A DNA stretch of 64,000 nt from Georgenia soli (GCF_002563695.1 NZ_PDJI01000004.1:1798001-1862000); one strand, 5' to 3'; shown: positions 42,061-50,878, counted from the stretch's first letter. The notes: generated from the letters alone by a model not told the origin. Program-made: numbers and translations.

Positions 42061-43143
42061 CTACAGACGCCCCCGCACCGGGGTGCGCTCGACGTGGTCC
42101 TCCTCCGGCATCACCATCTCGGCCCGGACGCCGAGCAGCCGGACCTCGCGGTCGCCGTCGAGGCGGTCCGCGAGCGCCGCGGCCGCGGCGAGGACGTCCT
42201 CGCGGCGGCTCGTCGGCTCGGGCAGCTTCTTCCCGACCACCTTCGTCACAAAAGGTGCGTAGCGGACCTTCAGCGTCACACGAAAGACCGGCCGGCCCTC
42301 GCGTGCGGTGTCCTCGAAGACCTGCTCGGCGAGCTCGCGGACCGCCGCGCTCACCTGCTCCCGCGTCGTGAGGTTGTGCTGGTACGTGGTCTCACGGCTG
42401 TGGGCGCGGGCGACCCACGGGCTGTCGTCGACCACTGCCGGCCCGACGCCGTGCCCGAGCTCGCTGTACCAGAGCCCCATGCGCGGACCGAACTCCCCGA
42501 CGAGCTCCTCGCGCGGGGCCGCCGCCAGCTCCGCCACCGTGCGGATGCCGTGGTCCGCCAGACGCTTGGAGACCTTCGCGCCCACGCCCCACAGCTCCCG
42601 CGTGGGCCGGTCCCCCATCACCTCGAACCAGTTCTCCGCGGTGAGCCGGAAGATCCCGCGCGGCTTGCCGAACCCCGTAGCGATCTTCGCGCGCACCTTG
42701 TTGTCGCCGATCCCCACGGAGCAGTGCAGCTCCGTGGCGGCGAGGACCGCCGCCTGCGCACGCCGCGCCAGCGCCTCGGGGTCCGCGGTGCGCACCCCGA
42801 GGAACGCCTCGTCCCAGCCGAGGACCTCGACGACGACGCCGCCGAGGTCCCGCAGCGCCGCCATCACCTGCTCGGACGCGGCCTCGTAGGCCGGGGCGTC
42901 GACCGGCAGGAACACGGCGTCCGGCACCTTGCGGACCGCCGTCTTCAGCGGCATCCCGGACCCCACGCCGAACTCCCGCGCCTCGTACGACGCCGTGGAG
43001 ACGACCGCACGTTCCGTGGGGTCGCCCCGGCCCCCGACGATGACGGGCAAGCCGGCAAGCTCGGGCCTGCGCAGGATCTCCACCGCGGCGATGAACTGGT
43101 CGAGGTCCACGTGCAGCACCCATGGTCTGGCGCCGTCGCTCAT
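42061..43143 (-). CDS. dinB: Y-family DNA polymerase, DinB2 type
   Basis: The product is 360 aa. Catalytic carboxylates are Asp13 (HVDLDQFIAAVE) and Asp111-Glu112 (LGWDEAFLG). ASYEAREFGV, HCSVGIGDNKVRAKIATG and a helix-hairpin-helix region (LWGVGAKVSKRLADHGI) complete the DinB layout. Sequence details (DLDQF, GGRGDPTE, GWDEA) match mycobacterial DinB2. The steric-gate position after Phe17 is Ile18 rather than Phe or Tyr. It copies damaged DNA and may accept ribonucleotides. No clear beta-clamp peptide is seen at the C-terminus. Convergent with the CPBP gene. Confidence 0.88.
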   Translation of the reverse strand: MSDGARPWVLHVDLDQFIAAVEILRRPELAGLPVIVGGRGDPTERAVVSTASYEAREFGVGSGMPLKTAVRKVPDAVFLPVDAPAYEAASEQVMAALRDLGGVVVEVLGWDEAFLGVRTADPEALARRAQAAVLAATELHCSVGIGDNKVRAKIATGFGKPRGIFRLTAENWFEVMGDRPTRELWGVGAKVSKRLADHGIRTVAELAAAPREELVGEFGPRMGLWYSELGHGVGPAVVDDSPWVARAHSRETTYQHNLTTREQVSAAVRELAEQVFEDTAREGRPVFRVTLKVRYAPFVTKVVGKKLPEPTSRREDVLAAAAALADRLDGDREVRLLGVRAEMVMPEEDHVERTPVRGRL

Positions 43144-43200
43144 GGCACGAGTCTTCCCGCCCGGGCGAGGCCCCGCCAGGCGATTCGTCACCCCGAGGCG

Positions 43201-44244
43201 CTACAGCCCTCCGTCGCCCGGGACGATCGCCACCTTGCCCCGCACGCGCCCGGCGACGAGGTCCCGCATCGCCTCCGGCGCCCGGTCCAGCGGGTAGGTC
43301 CCGGTGAGCGAGGGCATCACGAGCCCGCTCTCGACGAGCTCGCTCAGCCGCTCGAGCGCCGGGGCGCGCACGATGCTGACGAACATCGCCAGCCGCTGAC
43401 GCACGAACATCGACAGGAGCACCGCCCGCAGCTGACGGTTCATGCCGCCGGTCAGCTTCCCGCCGCCCTCGCCGCCGACCAGCACGGCCGTGCCCCGCGG
43501 TGCCAGGGCCCGGCGCAGCGCCCGGAGGGGCGGCCGGCCGGCGATGTCGAGGACGAGGTCGTACCGGCGCGTGCCGTCGGCGGGGTCCTCGCGGGTGCGG
43601 TCGAGGACGTGGTCGGCACCGAGCCCGCGCACGTAGTCCTGCTTCGCGGGGCCGGCCACGCCCGTGACCTCGGCGCCCAGGGCCTTGGCGATCTGCACGG
43701 CGTAGCTGCCCACGCCGCCGGAGGCCCCGGTGACGAGAACGTGCTGCCCGGCGCGGACACGGCCCACCTCGACCAGGCCCTGCAGCGCCGTGGCGGCCGA
43801 GACCGGGACGACGGCCGCCTCCTCGAAGCTCAGCGTCTGGGGCTTGCGGGCCAGCTGCCCCTCCTTGGCCACGGCGAGCTCGGCGAAGCTCCCCCTCCCC
43901 ACGCCGTACACCTCGTCGCCGACGGCGAACCGGCTCACGCCCCGCCCGAGCGCGACCACCGTGCCGGCCAGCTCCATCCCGAGGACCGGGTTCTTCGGCC
44001 GGCGGAGCCCGAAGGCGAGGCGGCCGAGGTACGGCTCCCCGGTCATCACGTGCCACGCGCCCCGGTCGAGACCGGCGGCGCGGACCTGGACGAGCACCTC
44101 GCCGTCCGCGGGCTGCGGGCGCGGGACCTGCGCCAGCCGGAGCACCTCCGCGGGGCCGTACTCCTCGTGCACGACCGCGCGCAGCGTGCCCGCGGTCACC
44201 GTCCCGCCGTCCGTGTTCTCAGCGACGTCCTGCTTCGCGGCCAT
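43201..44244 (-). CDS. NAD(P)-dependent alcohol dehydrogenase / quinone oxidoreductase-like (MDR)
   Basis: The product is 347 aa. The MDR fold is clear from VLGMELAGTVVALGRGVSRF, VGDEVYGVGRGSFAELAVA, and the cofactor loop LVTGASGGVGSYAVQIAKALGAEVTGV (cited in parts: TGASGGVGSYAVQIAKALGA). The zinc-ligand cysteines of alcohol dehydrogenases are absent, so it belongs to the zinc-free quinone-oxidoreductase-like branch. GAGGAG 7 nt upstream fixes the start. It is divergent from a TetR gene with operator-like repeats between them, and is the likely target of that regulator. Confidence 0.85.
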   Translation of the reverse strand: MAAKQDVAENTDGGTVTAGTLRAVVHEEYGPAEVLRLAQVPRPQPADGEVLVQVRAAGLDRGAWHVMTGEPYLGRLAFGLRRPKNPVLGMELAGTVVALGRGVSRFAVGDEVYGVGRGSFAELAVAKEGQLARKPQTLSFEEAAVVPVSAATALQGLVEVGRVRAGQHVLVTGASGGVGSYAVQIAKALGAEVTGVAGPAKQDYVRGLGADHVLDRTREDPADGTRRYDLVLDIAGRPPLRALRRALAPRGTAVLVGGEGGGKLTGGMNRQLRAVLLSMFVRQRLAMFVSIVRAPALERLSELVESGLVMPSLTGTYPLDRAPEAMRDLVAGRVRGKVAIVPGDGGL

Positions 44245-44286
44245 CTTCGGCTCCTCGCATCGTCGGGCAGCCCCGGGCGGTCTGCC

Positions 44287-44322
44287 TTACTTAGTACGGG
44301 AGCGTACCCTTACAAAGTACGG
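44287..44322. promoter_or_regulatory. Putative TetR operator
   Basis: GTACG-GGAG-CGTAC (44294-44307) is a perfect short palindrome. Overlapping direct repeats TTACTTAGTACGG (44287-44299) and TTACAAAGTACGG (44310-44322) are 23 bp apart, about two helical turns. It lies between the divergent oxidoreductase and TetR genes. Confidence 0.65.
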
Positions 44323-44359
44323 TCGTCCAGAGAACGTCCAGAGAACGAGGAGCGCAACA

Positions 44360-45049
44360 TTGGCCCAGCCGGAACCCGCCGGGAGCGCACGAGCACCGCT
44401 GAGCCGCGAGCGGGTGCTCCGGCAGGCGATGACCATCGCCGACGAGCGCGGACTCGAGGCTCTCACCATGCGCTCCCTGGCGACCGCGCTGGACGTCCGG
44501 CCGATGTCGCTGTACCACCACGTCGCCAGCAAGAGCGCGATCCTGGACGGCGTCGTCGACGTGGTCTTCGGCGAGATGGAGCTCCCCTCGCCCGACGGGG
44601 ACTGGCGCGAGGAGCTGCGGCGCCGCACGTCGTCGGCCCGGCTCGTGCTCCGGCGGCACTCCTGGGCGATCGCGCTGCTCGAGTCACGCGCGACCCCGGG
44701 GCCCGCCACGCTGCGCCACCACGAGGCCGTGCTCGCCACGCTGCGGTCGGCCGGCTTCTCGGTGGAGATGACCGGGCACGCCTACGCCCTGCTCGACGCC
44801 TTCCTCTACGGCTTCGCGGTCCAGGAGGCCGGCCTGCCCTTCACCGGCACGGAGACGCCGCCGGAGGTGGCGAGCTCGATCGCCGCGCAGTTCGACCCCG
44901 GCGAGTACCCGCACCTGGTGGAGTACGCCACGCAGCGCGTCCTGCAGCCCGGCTACGACTTCGGGGACGAGTTCGAGTTCGGCCTCGACGTCGTCCTGGA
45001 CTCCCTGGCGCGGCTCCTTCCCGACGACGGAGCCGGGCCTCGCCGCTGA
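44360..45049 (+). CDS. TetR family regulator with tetracycline-repressor-like C-domain
   Basis: The product is 229 aa from a TTG with GAGGAG 7 nt upstream. Residues about 14-60 form the helix-turn-helix (RERVLRQAMTIADERGLEAL, TMRSLATALDVRPMSLYHHV). The C-terminal part (LRRHSWAIALLESR, GHAYALLDAFLYGFAVQEAG) matches the TetR_C family that includes TetR itself. It probably represses itself and the divergent MDR oxidoreductase and is released by a small hydrophobic ligand. Confidence 0.87.
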   Translation: MAQPEPAGSARAPLSRERVLRQAMTIADERGLEALTMRSLATALDVRPMSLYHHVASKSAILDGVVDVVFGEMELPSPDGDWREELRRRTSSARLVLRRHSWAIALLESRATPGPATLRHHEAVLATLRSAGFSVEMTGHAYALLDAFLYGFAVQEAGLPFTGTETPPEVASSIAAQFDPGEYPHLVEYATQRVLQPGYDFGDEFEFGLDVVLDSLARLLPDDGAGPRR

Positions 45050-45152
45050 GGCACCACCCGCCGGACCGGCCGGACGGCTGCCGCCGGCCTCCGGGGCCGG
45101 CAGCCGGACCGCGGCCGGACCGCCGCGCGACCCGGCTTACGATCGAGAGCAA

Positions 45153-46460
45153 ATGTCGACCGATCTGCCGTCCCCGGCACGGGGAGTGATGCCCTGGGCC
45201 GTCGTCGCCGGAGTCGTGCTCGTGGCACTGAGCCTGCGGGGGCCGATCGTGGCACCCGCCCCGGTGATCGGCGACATCCGCGCCGACCTCGGCCTCTCCG
45301 CCACCACCGCCGGGCTGCTCACGAGCCTGCCGGTGCTCTGCTTCGCCCTCGCCACCCCGCTCGCGACGCGCGTGATCCGGCGCGCGGGAGCGGAGCTCGC
45401 CGTCGTCGCGTGCCTCCTCGGGGTGCTTGCGGGGACGATCGTCCGCTCCGCCGGCCCGGCGTGGGCGGTGTTCCTCGGCACGGTGGTCATCGGGGCGGCG
45501 ATCACCATCGGGAACATCGTCGTGCCGGTGGTGATCCGCCGGGACGTGCACTGGCGGCGCACCTCGACGGTGACGGCCGTGTACACCGCGGCCCTCAACG
45601 TCGGCTCGATGATCACCTCCCTCGGCACGGCGCCGCTCGCCGCGATGGTCGGGTGGCGCGGGGCGCTGGCCACCTGGGGGATCTTCGCGGCCCTCGGCGC
45701 CGCGTACTGGATGTGGCTCGCCCGCCGGCGGACCGCCGCCGCGGCAGCCGCCGACGCTGCGGCCGCCACCGCCGCCCCGGCCCGAGCGACCGGCACGGCC
45801 GGCGCAGACGGGAAGGCACCCACCGGCCGGGCCGAGCAGCCGCCGGCCGCGATCACGGCACGGACGTCCCAGCGGGTGAACCGGATCGGCTGGCTCCTGC
45901 TCGTGGCCTTCTGCGGCCAGTCGTTCTCCTACTACGCCGTCACCGCCTGGCTCCCGACGCTGCTCGCCGACACCCGCGGCCTCGACCCCGCCGCCTCCGG
46001 CGCCACCGCCTCGCTGTTCCAGATCGCCGCCATCGCCGGGTCGTTCGGCGTGCCGCTCATCGCCACCCGCGCCCCTGCCTGGGTCCCCGTCGCCGTGATC
46101 GGCGGCTTCTGGGTGGCGCTGCCGCTGGGCCTCCTCGTCGCGCCCGAGGCCTTCACGACGTGGGCGATCGTCGGTGGCATCGCCCAGGGAGGTGGCTTCA
46201 CCGCGATCCTGTCGATCATCGCCCGGGTCGCCCGCACCGACCGTGAGGCCGCCTCCGTGTCCGCGCGCGTCCAGGCCGGCGGCTACGTGGCGGCGACCTT
46301 CGCCGCTCCGCTGGCGGGGGCCCTCAACTCGGCCACCGGCGGCTGGACCGCCCCGCTGCTCCTGGTCACGGTCACCACGCTCACCTTCTCGGTGGGCGGT
46401 GTCGGCGCCGCGCTGCTCGCGCGGCAGCGGCCCGGCCGCCAGCCGGCCGACCCGGACTGA
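45153..46460 (+). CDS. MFS transporter, CynX/NimT-like
   Basis: The product is 435 aa with 12 helices and a central cytosolic linker of Ala/Thr-rich sequence (about residues 200-235). LSLRGPIVAPAPVIGDIRADLGLS and TTAGLLTSLPVLCFALATPLA (cited: LTSLPVLCFALATPLA) are characteristic of the CynX/NimT group. These export or import small anions or nitroimidazole-like compounds. The last base of its stop is the first base of the following gene, so the two are translationally coupled. Confidence 0.85.
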   Translation: MSTDLPSPARGVMPWAVVAGVVLVALSLRGPIVAPAPVIGDIRADLGLSATTAGLLTSLPVLCFALATPLATRVIRRAGAELAVVACLLGVLAGTIVRSAGPAWAVFLGTVVIGAAITIGNIVVPVVIRRDVHWRRTSTVTAVYTAALNVGSMITSLGTAPLAAMVGWRGALATWGIFAALGAAYWMWLARRRTAAAAAADAAAATAAPARATGTAGADGKAPTGRAEQPPAAITARTSQRVNRIGWLLLVAFCGQSFSYYAVTAWLPTLLADTRGLDPAASGATASLFQIAAIAGSFGVPLIATRAPAWVPVAVIGGFWVALPLGLLVAPEAFTTWAIVGGIAQGGGFTAILSIIARVARTDREAASVSARVQAGGYVAATFAAPLAGALNSATGGWTAPLLLVTVTTLTFSVGGVGAALLARQRPGRQPADPD

Positions 46461-46879
46461 TGCCCGGCGCCGCCCGCGTGCTTGCCGGCGTCGTCGTCAC
46501 GCTCGGCGTCGGCGGGGTCGCGGGCGGGGTGTGCGTGTGGCTCCTGCGCCTCGCCGCGCTGGCGGCCGGGGAGCGCCCCGACGCCGGGACCACCGGGATG
46601 CTCGTCGCGGTCGTCACCTTCGTCGCCGCCCTGCTCCCGGGGGCCGTGGCGACCGCCCTGGGACGACGGCGGACCGGCCGGGCGCTCCTCGCGGCCGGGA
46701 GCGTCGTCGTCGCGACCGCCGGCGCCGCCGCGCAGGACTGGCAGCGGCTCTCGGTGCTGTCCCCCGTGGCCCTGGGCGTCACGGTCGCGCTCTACGGAGG
46801 GCTGCTCGCCGTCGTCGTCGGCGCGGCCGCGGCGACGGACTGGCTCGCGGACGCGGCGGTCCGTCCGGTCGGGCGCTGA
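46460..46879 (+). CDS. Small polytopic membrane protein, unknown
   Basis: The product is 139 aa with four predicted helices (about 6-32, 46-66, 76-92, 101-128) and short basic loops (GRRRTGRA). ATG overlaps the MFS stop by one base (TGATG). I do not recognise a family. Coupled expression suggests an accessory role to the CynX-like transporter or simply a shared transcript. Confidence 0.7.
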   Translation: MPGAARVLAGVVVTLGVGGVAGGVCVWLLRLAALAAGERPDAGTTGMLVAVVTFVAALLPGAVATALGRRRTGRALLAAGSVVVATAGAAAQDWQRLSVLSPVALGVTVALYGGLLAVVVGAAAATDWLADAAVRPVGR

Positions 46880-46935
46880 CGCGAGGCCCAGGGCGACGAG
46901 GGACGCCGGCCTACGCTGGGGGGCACGGAGGCCCC

Positions 46936-47379
46936 ATGACGAGCACACGCGTCCCGCCCCACCCGGGGGCGTCCTCGGCCGCGGTCTCGCGGCGGATGTC
47001 CGTCGCCGCGCGGCGGGACACCGGGTGCGAGCTGCTGCTGCGCCGCCGTCTCCATGCGGCGGGGATGCGGTACCGGGTGAACTACCCGGTCCCCGGCAAC
47101 CGGCGCCGGACCATCGACATCGCGTTCACCCGCGCGCGGGTCGCGGTGTTCGTCGACGGCTGCTTCTGGCACGGCTGCCCGGAGCACGGGACCCAGCCGC
47201 GCGCCAACGCCGCGTGGTGGTCGCAGAAGCTGGCCGCGAACCAGGCGCGCGACGCCGACACCACCGCCCTGCTCGAGGCCGTCGGCTGGTCGGTGGTGCG
47301 GGTGTGGGAGCACGACGACCCCGCCGAGGCCGCGCGGCTCGTGATCGACGCCGTCCGTGCGCGGCGGCCCGCAGGCTAG
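46936..47379 (+). CDS. vsr: Very short patch repair endonuclease (Vsr)
   Basis: The product is 147 aa with GGAGG 4 nt before the ATG. The Vsr fold is evident: RRMSVAARRDTGCELLLRRR, a catalytic Asp in RTIDIAFTRARVAVFVDGC (cited: TIDIAFTRARVAVFVDG), the zinc-ligand set FWHGCPEHG, and WWSQKLAANQARDADT. It nicks beside T in T:G mismatches caused by cytosine deamination. The expected cytosine methyltransferase is not next to it. Its TAG stop overlaps that of the convergent channel gene. Confidence 0.92.
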   Translation: MTSTRVPPHPGASSAAVSRRMSVAARRDTGCELLLRRRLHAAGMRYRVNYPVPGNRRRTIDIAFTRARVAVFVDGCFWHGCPEHGTQPRANAAWWSQKLAANQARDADTTALLEAVGWSVVRVWEHDDPAEAARLVIDAVRARRPAG

Positions 47380-48101
47380 TCGCGGCCCGGCGCGGGACCG
47401 TCCTCGCCCGGGGCGGAACCCTCGCGGCGCCATCGCGGTCGCAGGTTCGGGAGCTGCACGGTGGGCGCGTAGGGCAGGGACCACTGGCGCCAGTGGGCCA
47501 GGATGCTCAGGCCGGCGCCGACGACGATCGCCAGTCCCATCCCGAGGGTCTGCTCACCGAGCCCGTTCATGCCGATGACCACGAGCGAGGCGAGCACGGC
47601 CGACGTCGCGTACAGCGTGTTCCCGCCGAAGATCACGGGCGGCTGCCCGACGACGACGTCGCGGATCATCCCGCCGCCCACGGCCGTGATGACGCCGAGC
47701 ATCACGGCCGGCAGCACCCCGAGACCGGCGGCGAGCGCCTTGGTCGAGCCGGTCGCGGCCCAGCACCCGAGCACGAGGGCGTCACCGACGAGGAAGGTGC
47801 GCGACCACCACCGCCCACCGAGCGGGATGACGAACGCGACGAGCGCGCCGGACATCGCGGTGCCCAGGTAGTACGGGTCGGTGAGGGCCACCGGGGTCCC
47901 GGCCTGGAGCAGGGTGTCGCGCAGCATGCCGCCGCCGAGCGCCGAGACGATGGCGAGGATGACGAAGCCGGCGAGGTCGAACCGCCGCTGGCGGGCGATC
48001 GTGCCCCCGAGGACGCCGTTGAGGAAGACTCCGGTGAGGTCGAGCGCCCGGAACACGTCCGGGAGGACGGTGTTGAGCTGCTCCGTCACGTCTGCCGCCA
48101 C
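47376..48101 (-). CDS. TRIC-type cation channel family protein (UPF0126)
   Basis: The product is 241 aa from a GTG. Two internal repeats each carry the channel motif (SALGGGMLRDTLL and TAVGGGMIRDVVVGQPPVIF), with about seven helices in total. This is the UPF0126/YadS family, shown structurally to be prokaryotic TRIC potassium channels. The C-terminal 45 residues are a soluble charged tail. It may be cotranscribed with the M20 gene 25 bp upstream. Confidence 0.9.
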   Translation of the reverse strand: MAADVTEQLNTVLPDVFRALDLTGVFLNGVLGGTIARQRRFDLAGFVILAIVSALGGGMLRDTLLQAGTPVALTDPYYLGTAMSGALVAFVIPLGGRWWSRTFLVGDALVLGCWAATGSTKALAAGLGVLPAVMLGVITAVGGGMIRDVVVGQPPVIFGGNTLYATSAVLASLVVIGMNGLGEQTLGMGLAIVVGAGLSILAHWRQWSLPYAPTVQLPNLRPRWRREGSAPGEDGPAPGRD

Positions 48102-48126
48102 GTCGGACGATCCCCCTCGCCGGCGG

Positions 48127-49389
48127 CTAGGCCGCGAGCCACGCCAGCGCGGCCACCACGACGGCGGCCGTGCCCGTCTGCAGGGTCGGCTGGATCACCG
48201 GCGCGAAGCGGGGCGAGTGGTTGCCGGGGACCTCTGTCGCCAGGGCGCCGCGCTCGGCCGCGCTGCGGTAGAGCTCGGGGTCGGTGCCGCCGAGCGCCCA
48301 GTACGTGTAGGGGGCGCCCAGCGCCCGCGGCACGATGGAGAAGTCCTCGCTGGCGGTCTGCCGGCCCACCGCGGTGGCGGCGTCACCGAAGTGCGAGCGG
48401 AACGCCGCAGCCACCCGGGCCGTGACGTCCGGGTCGTTGTCGGTCAGCGGGTAGTTGTCGTAGGTCTCGAACTCCGGCTCCTTGGGCGAGCCCGACGCGG
48501 CGCACTCGGCGCGCACGATCCGTTCGATGGCGGAGACCATCTTCTTGTGCGTCTCCTCGCTGTAGGCACGCAGGTTCAGCTCGAGCACGGCGTGGTCGCC
48601 GATGATGTTGCTCTTCGTGCCGACGGCGATCCTCCCCACCGTCAGCACGGCGAACTCGTCCGGGTTGATCTCCCGGGAGACGACGGTCTGCAGCCGGACG
48701 ACGATCATCGCCGCCAGCACCGCCGGGTCCACGGAGAGGTGGGGCATCGACCCGTGGCTGCCCTGCCCGTGCACCGTCACCCGCATGCTCTGGCCCAGCG
48801 AGAGGAAGGGGCCGGCGTGGGTGCCGACGGTGCCGGCCGGGTAGGTCAGGACGTGCTGGCCGAGGACCGCGTCGGGCTTGGGCACCAGCTGCGCCAGGCC
48901 GCCGTCGACCATGCGGCTGGCTCCTTCGGCGAGCTCCTCGGCGGGCTGGAACAGCGCCACGAACGTGCCGGACCAGGACGACCTCGCGCCGGCCATCAGG
49001 CGTGCCGCCCCGAGCAGGCAGGCGACGTGGACGTCGTGCCCGCAGGCGTGCATGACGGGCACCTCCTTGCCGTCCGTGCCGACCGCGCGCACCGTGCTCG
49101 CGTACGGCAGGCCGGTCGCCTCGGCCACGGGCAGCGCGTCCATGTCCGCGCGGGCCAGCACCACCGGCCCGTCGCCGTTGGTGAGGACCCCCACCACGCC
49201 AGTGGTGCCGACGTGCTCGTGCACGTCGAACCCCAGCGACCTCAGCTCCTGGGCGACGATCCCCGCGGTGCGCGTCTCCTGGTGCCCCAGCTCGGGGTTC
49301 GCGTGCAGGTCCCGGTACAGGTCCTCCTGCCACTGCCGGATGCCGGCCGCGCCGTCGAGAACGGCCTCGGCGGCCGATGCTGCGCTCAT
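48127..49389 (-). CDS. M20 family amidohydrolase
   Basis: The product is 420 aa. DLHANPELGHQETRTAGIV, LARADMDALPV, MHACGHDVHVACLLGAARLM (cited: MHACGHDVHVAC) and FQPAEELAEGASRMV mark the dinuclear metal site of HipO/AmhX-type amidohydrolases. A dimerisation domain (residues about 190-300, VHGQGSHGSMPHLSVDP) interrupts the catalytic one. It cleaves N-acyl amino acids or related amides. AAGGA about 9 nt upstream supports the ATG at 49389. Confidence 0.9.
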   Translation of the reverse strand: MSAASAAEAVLDGAAGIRQWQEDLYRDLHANPELGHQETRTAGIVAQELRSLGFDVHEHVGTTGVVGVLTNGDGPVVLARADMDALPVAEATGLPYASTVRAVGTDGKEVPVMHACGHDVHVACLLGAARLMAGARSSWSGTFVALFQPAEELAEGASRMVDGGLAQLVPKPDAVLGQHVLTYPAGTVGTHAGPFLSLGQSMRVTVHGQGSHGSMPHLSVDPAVLAAMIVVRLQTVVSREINPDEFAVLTVGRIAVGTKSNIIGDHAVLELNLRAYSEETHKKMVSAIERIVRAECAASGSPKEPEFETYDNYPLTDNDPDVTARVAAAFRSHFGDAATAVGRQTASEDFSIVPRALGAPYTYWALGGTDPELYRSAAERGALATEVPGNHSPRFAPVIQPTLQTGTAAVVVAALAWLAA

Positions 49390-49628
49390 CTCGCTCGTCC
49401 TTCCGCCACGCCGTGTCCCCTGCCGGCCGGCCCCGCAGGCCTCGCCGGGAAGGGTTGATGCCTCACTCAGCATGCTCTGGCCGCACAGGCGGCGCATCTC
49501 GCCCCGGGCCTGGCCGGCGCCCGCGATCGCCCTATGACGAACCCCACCCGCGCCCGGGGCGTCGCAGTCACCGGACAGTGCCGTCCGGTAAGGCATACTT
49601 GAAACGTCCACAACTGAACAGCCACCGA

Positions 49629-49807
49629 ACCGCGGCGGGAGAGTCCCGCATCAGCGGGCGCCGAAGGAGCAACCTCCCCGGGAATCTCTCAGGCCCCAGA
49701 ACCGCCGCCGGCGAGGCTCCTCTGGAAAGCAGCCCTGACGGGCTCACCGATGGTGCAAGCGGGCCCTGGCCCGCGAAAGCTCTCAGGTCCGATGACAGAG
49801 CGGGGAA
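49629..49807 (+). promoter_or_regulatory. Tandem glycine riboswitch
   Basis: Two consecutive aptamers are recognisable. The first (about 49629-49730) has GCGGGAGAGTCC, GCCGAAGGAGCAA and GGGAATCTCTCAGGC, and ends TCTGGAAAGC. The second (about 49731-49807) has CACCGATGGTGCAAGC, GCGAAAGCTCTCAGGTC and GATGACAGAGCGGGGA. These are the conserved elements of cooperative two-aptamer glycine sensors. A GCGCGC-CTTTC-GCGCGC hairpin (49824-49840) follows just before the ribosome site, a candidate expression platform. The rest of the 49390-49858 gap shows only a possible CATACT -10 near 49595. Confidence 0.92.
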
Positions 49808-49858
49808 GACCGCACCCGCTCGTGCGCGCCTTTCGCGCGCCCTGTCACGAGGAGTTCC

Positions 49859-50878
49859 GTGGCCGTCTCTACCGACACCTCCGCGCCGTCCACCGCCACG
49901 CCCGCCCGCGGGCAGCCACGCCCGAGCGACGCTCCCGCAGCGCACGGGCGCAACCGCAGCCTCGGCATCGTCGCGATCATCGTCTCCACCACCGCCATGG
50001 GTGCGGCCGGCGTCTTCGGCCGCATGGCGTCTCCCCCCGGGGCCGTCATCGGCGAGGCCCTCACCCTCGGACGCATGCTGGCCGGCGCGCTGGGCATGCT
50101 CGTGATCCTCGCCGCCACCCGTCGGCTCGGCGTGCTGCGCCGCACCCGGCTGTCCTGGTCGGTGGTGCTGGGCGGCATCTTCCTCGGGCTGTCGCTGGCG
50201 ACCTATCTTTCGGCGACCGTGCTGACGAGCCTCTCGCTCGCCGTCGTCCTGCACCTTCTCGGGCCCGTGATCGCGACGGTGCTGGCGCGCGTGCTGCTCA
50301 AGGAGCACGTCACCGAGCTGGCCGTCGCCACCCTGACCACGAGCGTCGTCGGGATGATGCTCGCGGCCGGCCTGATCGGCGGGACCAGGCCGCCGGGCTC
50401 GGACGAGCAGATCCTCGGGATCGTGCTCGCTGCGGCCTCCGGCGTCCTCTACGGCGCGGCCCTGCTGTGCTACCGCTACCGCGCGGACATGCCCGCCGAC
50501 GTCCGCAACTTCTGGAACTTCCTCTTCGGCAGCGTCGGTGCCGCGGCGATGGTCGCCGTGACGCGCCCCGACCTGTCCGGCATGACGGCGACCAACTGGG
50601 CCTGGGCGGTCACGTTCTTCCTCGTCTGCGGCCTCTTCGCGCTGGGTCTGCTGGTGGTCGCGGGCAAGCACCTGCGCTCCGCCGAGCTCTCGGCGCTGTC
50701 CTACTGGGAGGTCGTGGTCGCCCTCCTGCTCGGCGCCGCGGTGTTCGGCGAGTCGATCTCGCTGCTGGCCGCGATCGGTGCCGGGCTCGTCGTCCTGGCG
50801 GCCCTCATGCCCCTGGCGGCAGGCTGGCACCGCCGTCGGCAGGCGACGGACGCGCGGGCCGCCGCAGAGGTGCGCTGA
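49859..50878 (+). CDS. EamA/DMT family transporter under glycine riboswitch
   Basis: The product is 339 aa from a GTG with GAGGAG 4 nt upstream. After a 35-residue cytosolic tail it has ten helices in two EamA repeats (SLATYLSATVLTSLSLAVVL in the first, AELSALSYWEVVVALLLGAA in the second). DMT proteins are usually exporters or exchangers of amino acids and metabolites. Control by a glycine sensor suggests it moves glycine or a linked metabolite, most simply to relieve glycine excess. Transport direction is inferred. Confidence 0.88.
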   Translation: MAVSTDTSAPSTATPARGQPRPSDAPAAHGRNRSLGIVAIIVSTTAMGAAGVFGRMASPPGAVIGEALTLGRMLAGALGMLVILAATRRLGVLRRTRLSWSVVLGGIFLGLSLATYLSATVLTSLSLAVVLHLLGPVIATVLARVLLKEHVTELAVATLTTSVVGMMLAAGLIGGTRPPGSDEQILGIVLAAASGVLYGAALLCYRYRADMPADVRNFWNFLFGSVGAAAMVAVTRPDLSGMTATNWAWAVTFFLVCGLFALGLLVVAGKHLRSAELSALSYWEVVVALLLGAAVFGESISLLAAIGAGLVVLAALMPLAAGWHRRRQATDARAAAEVR

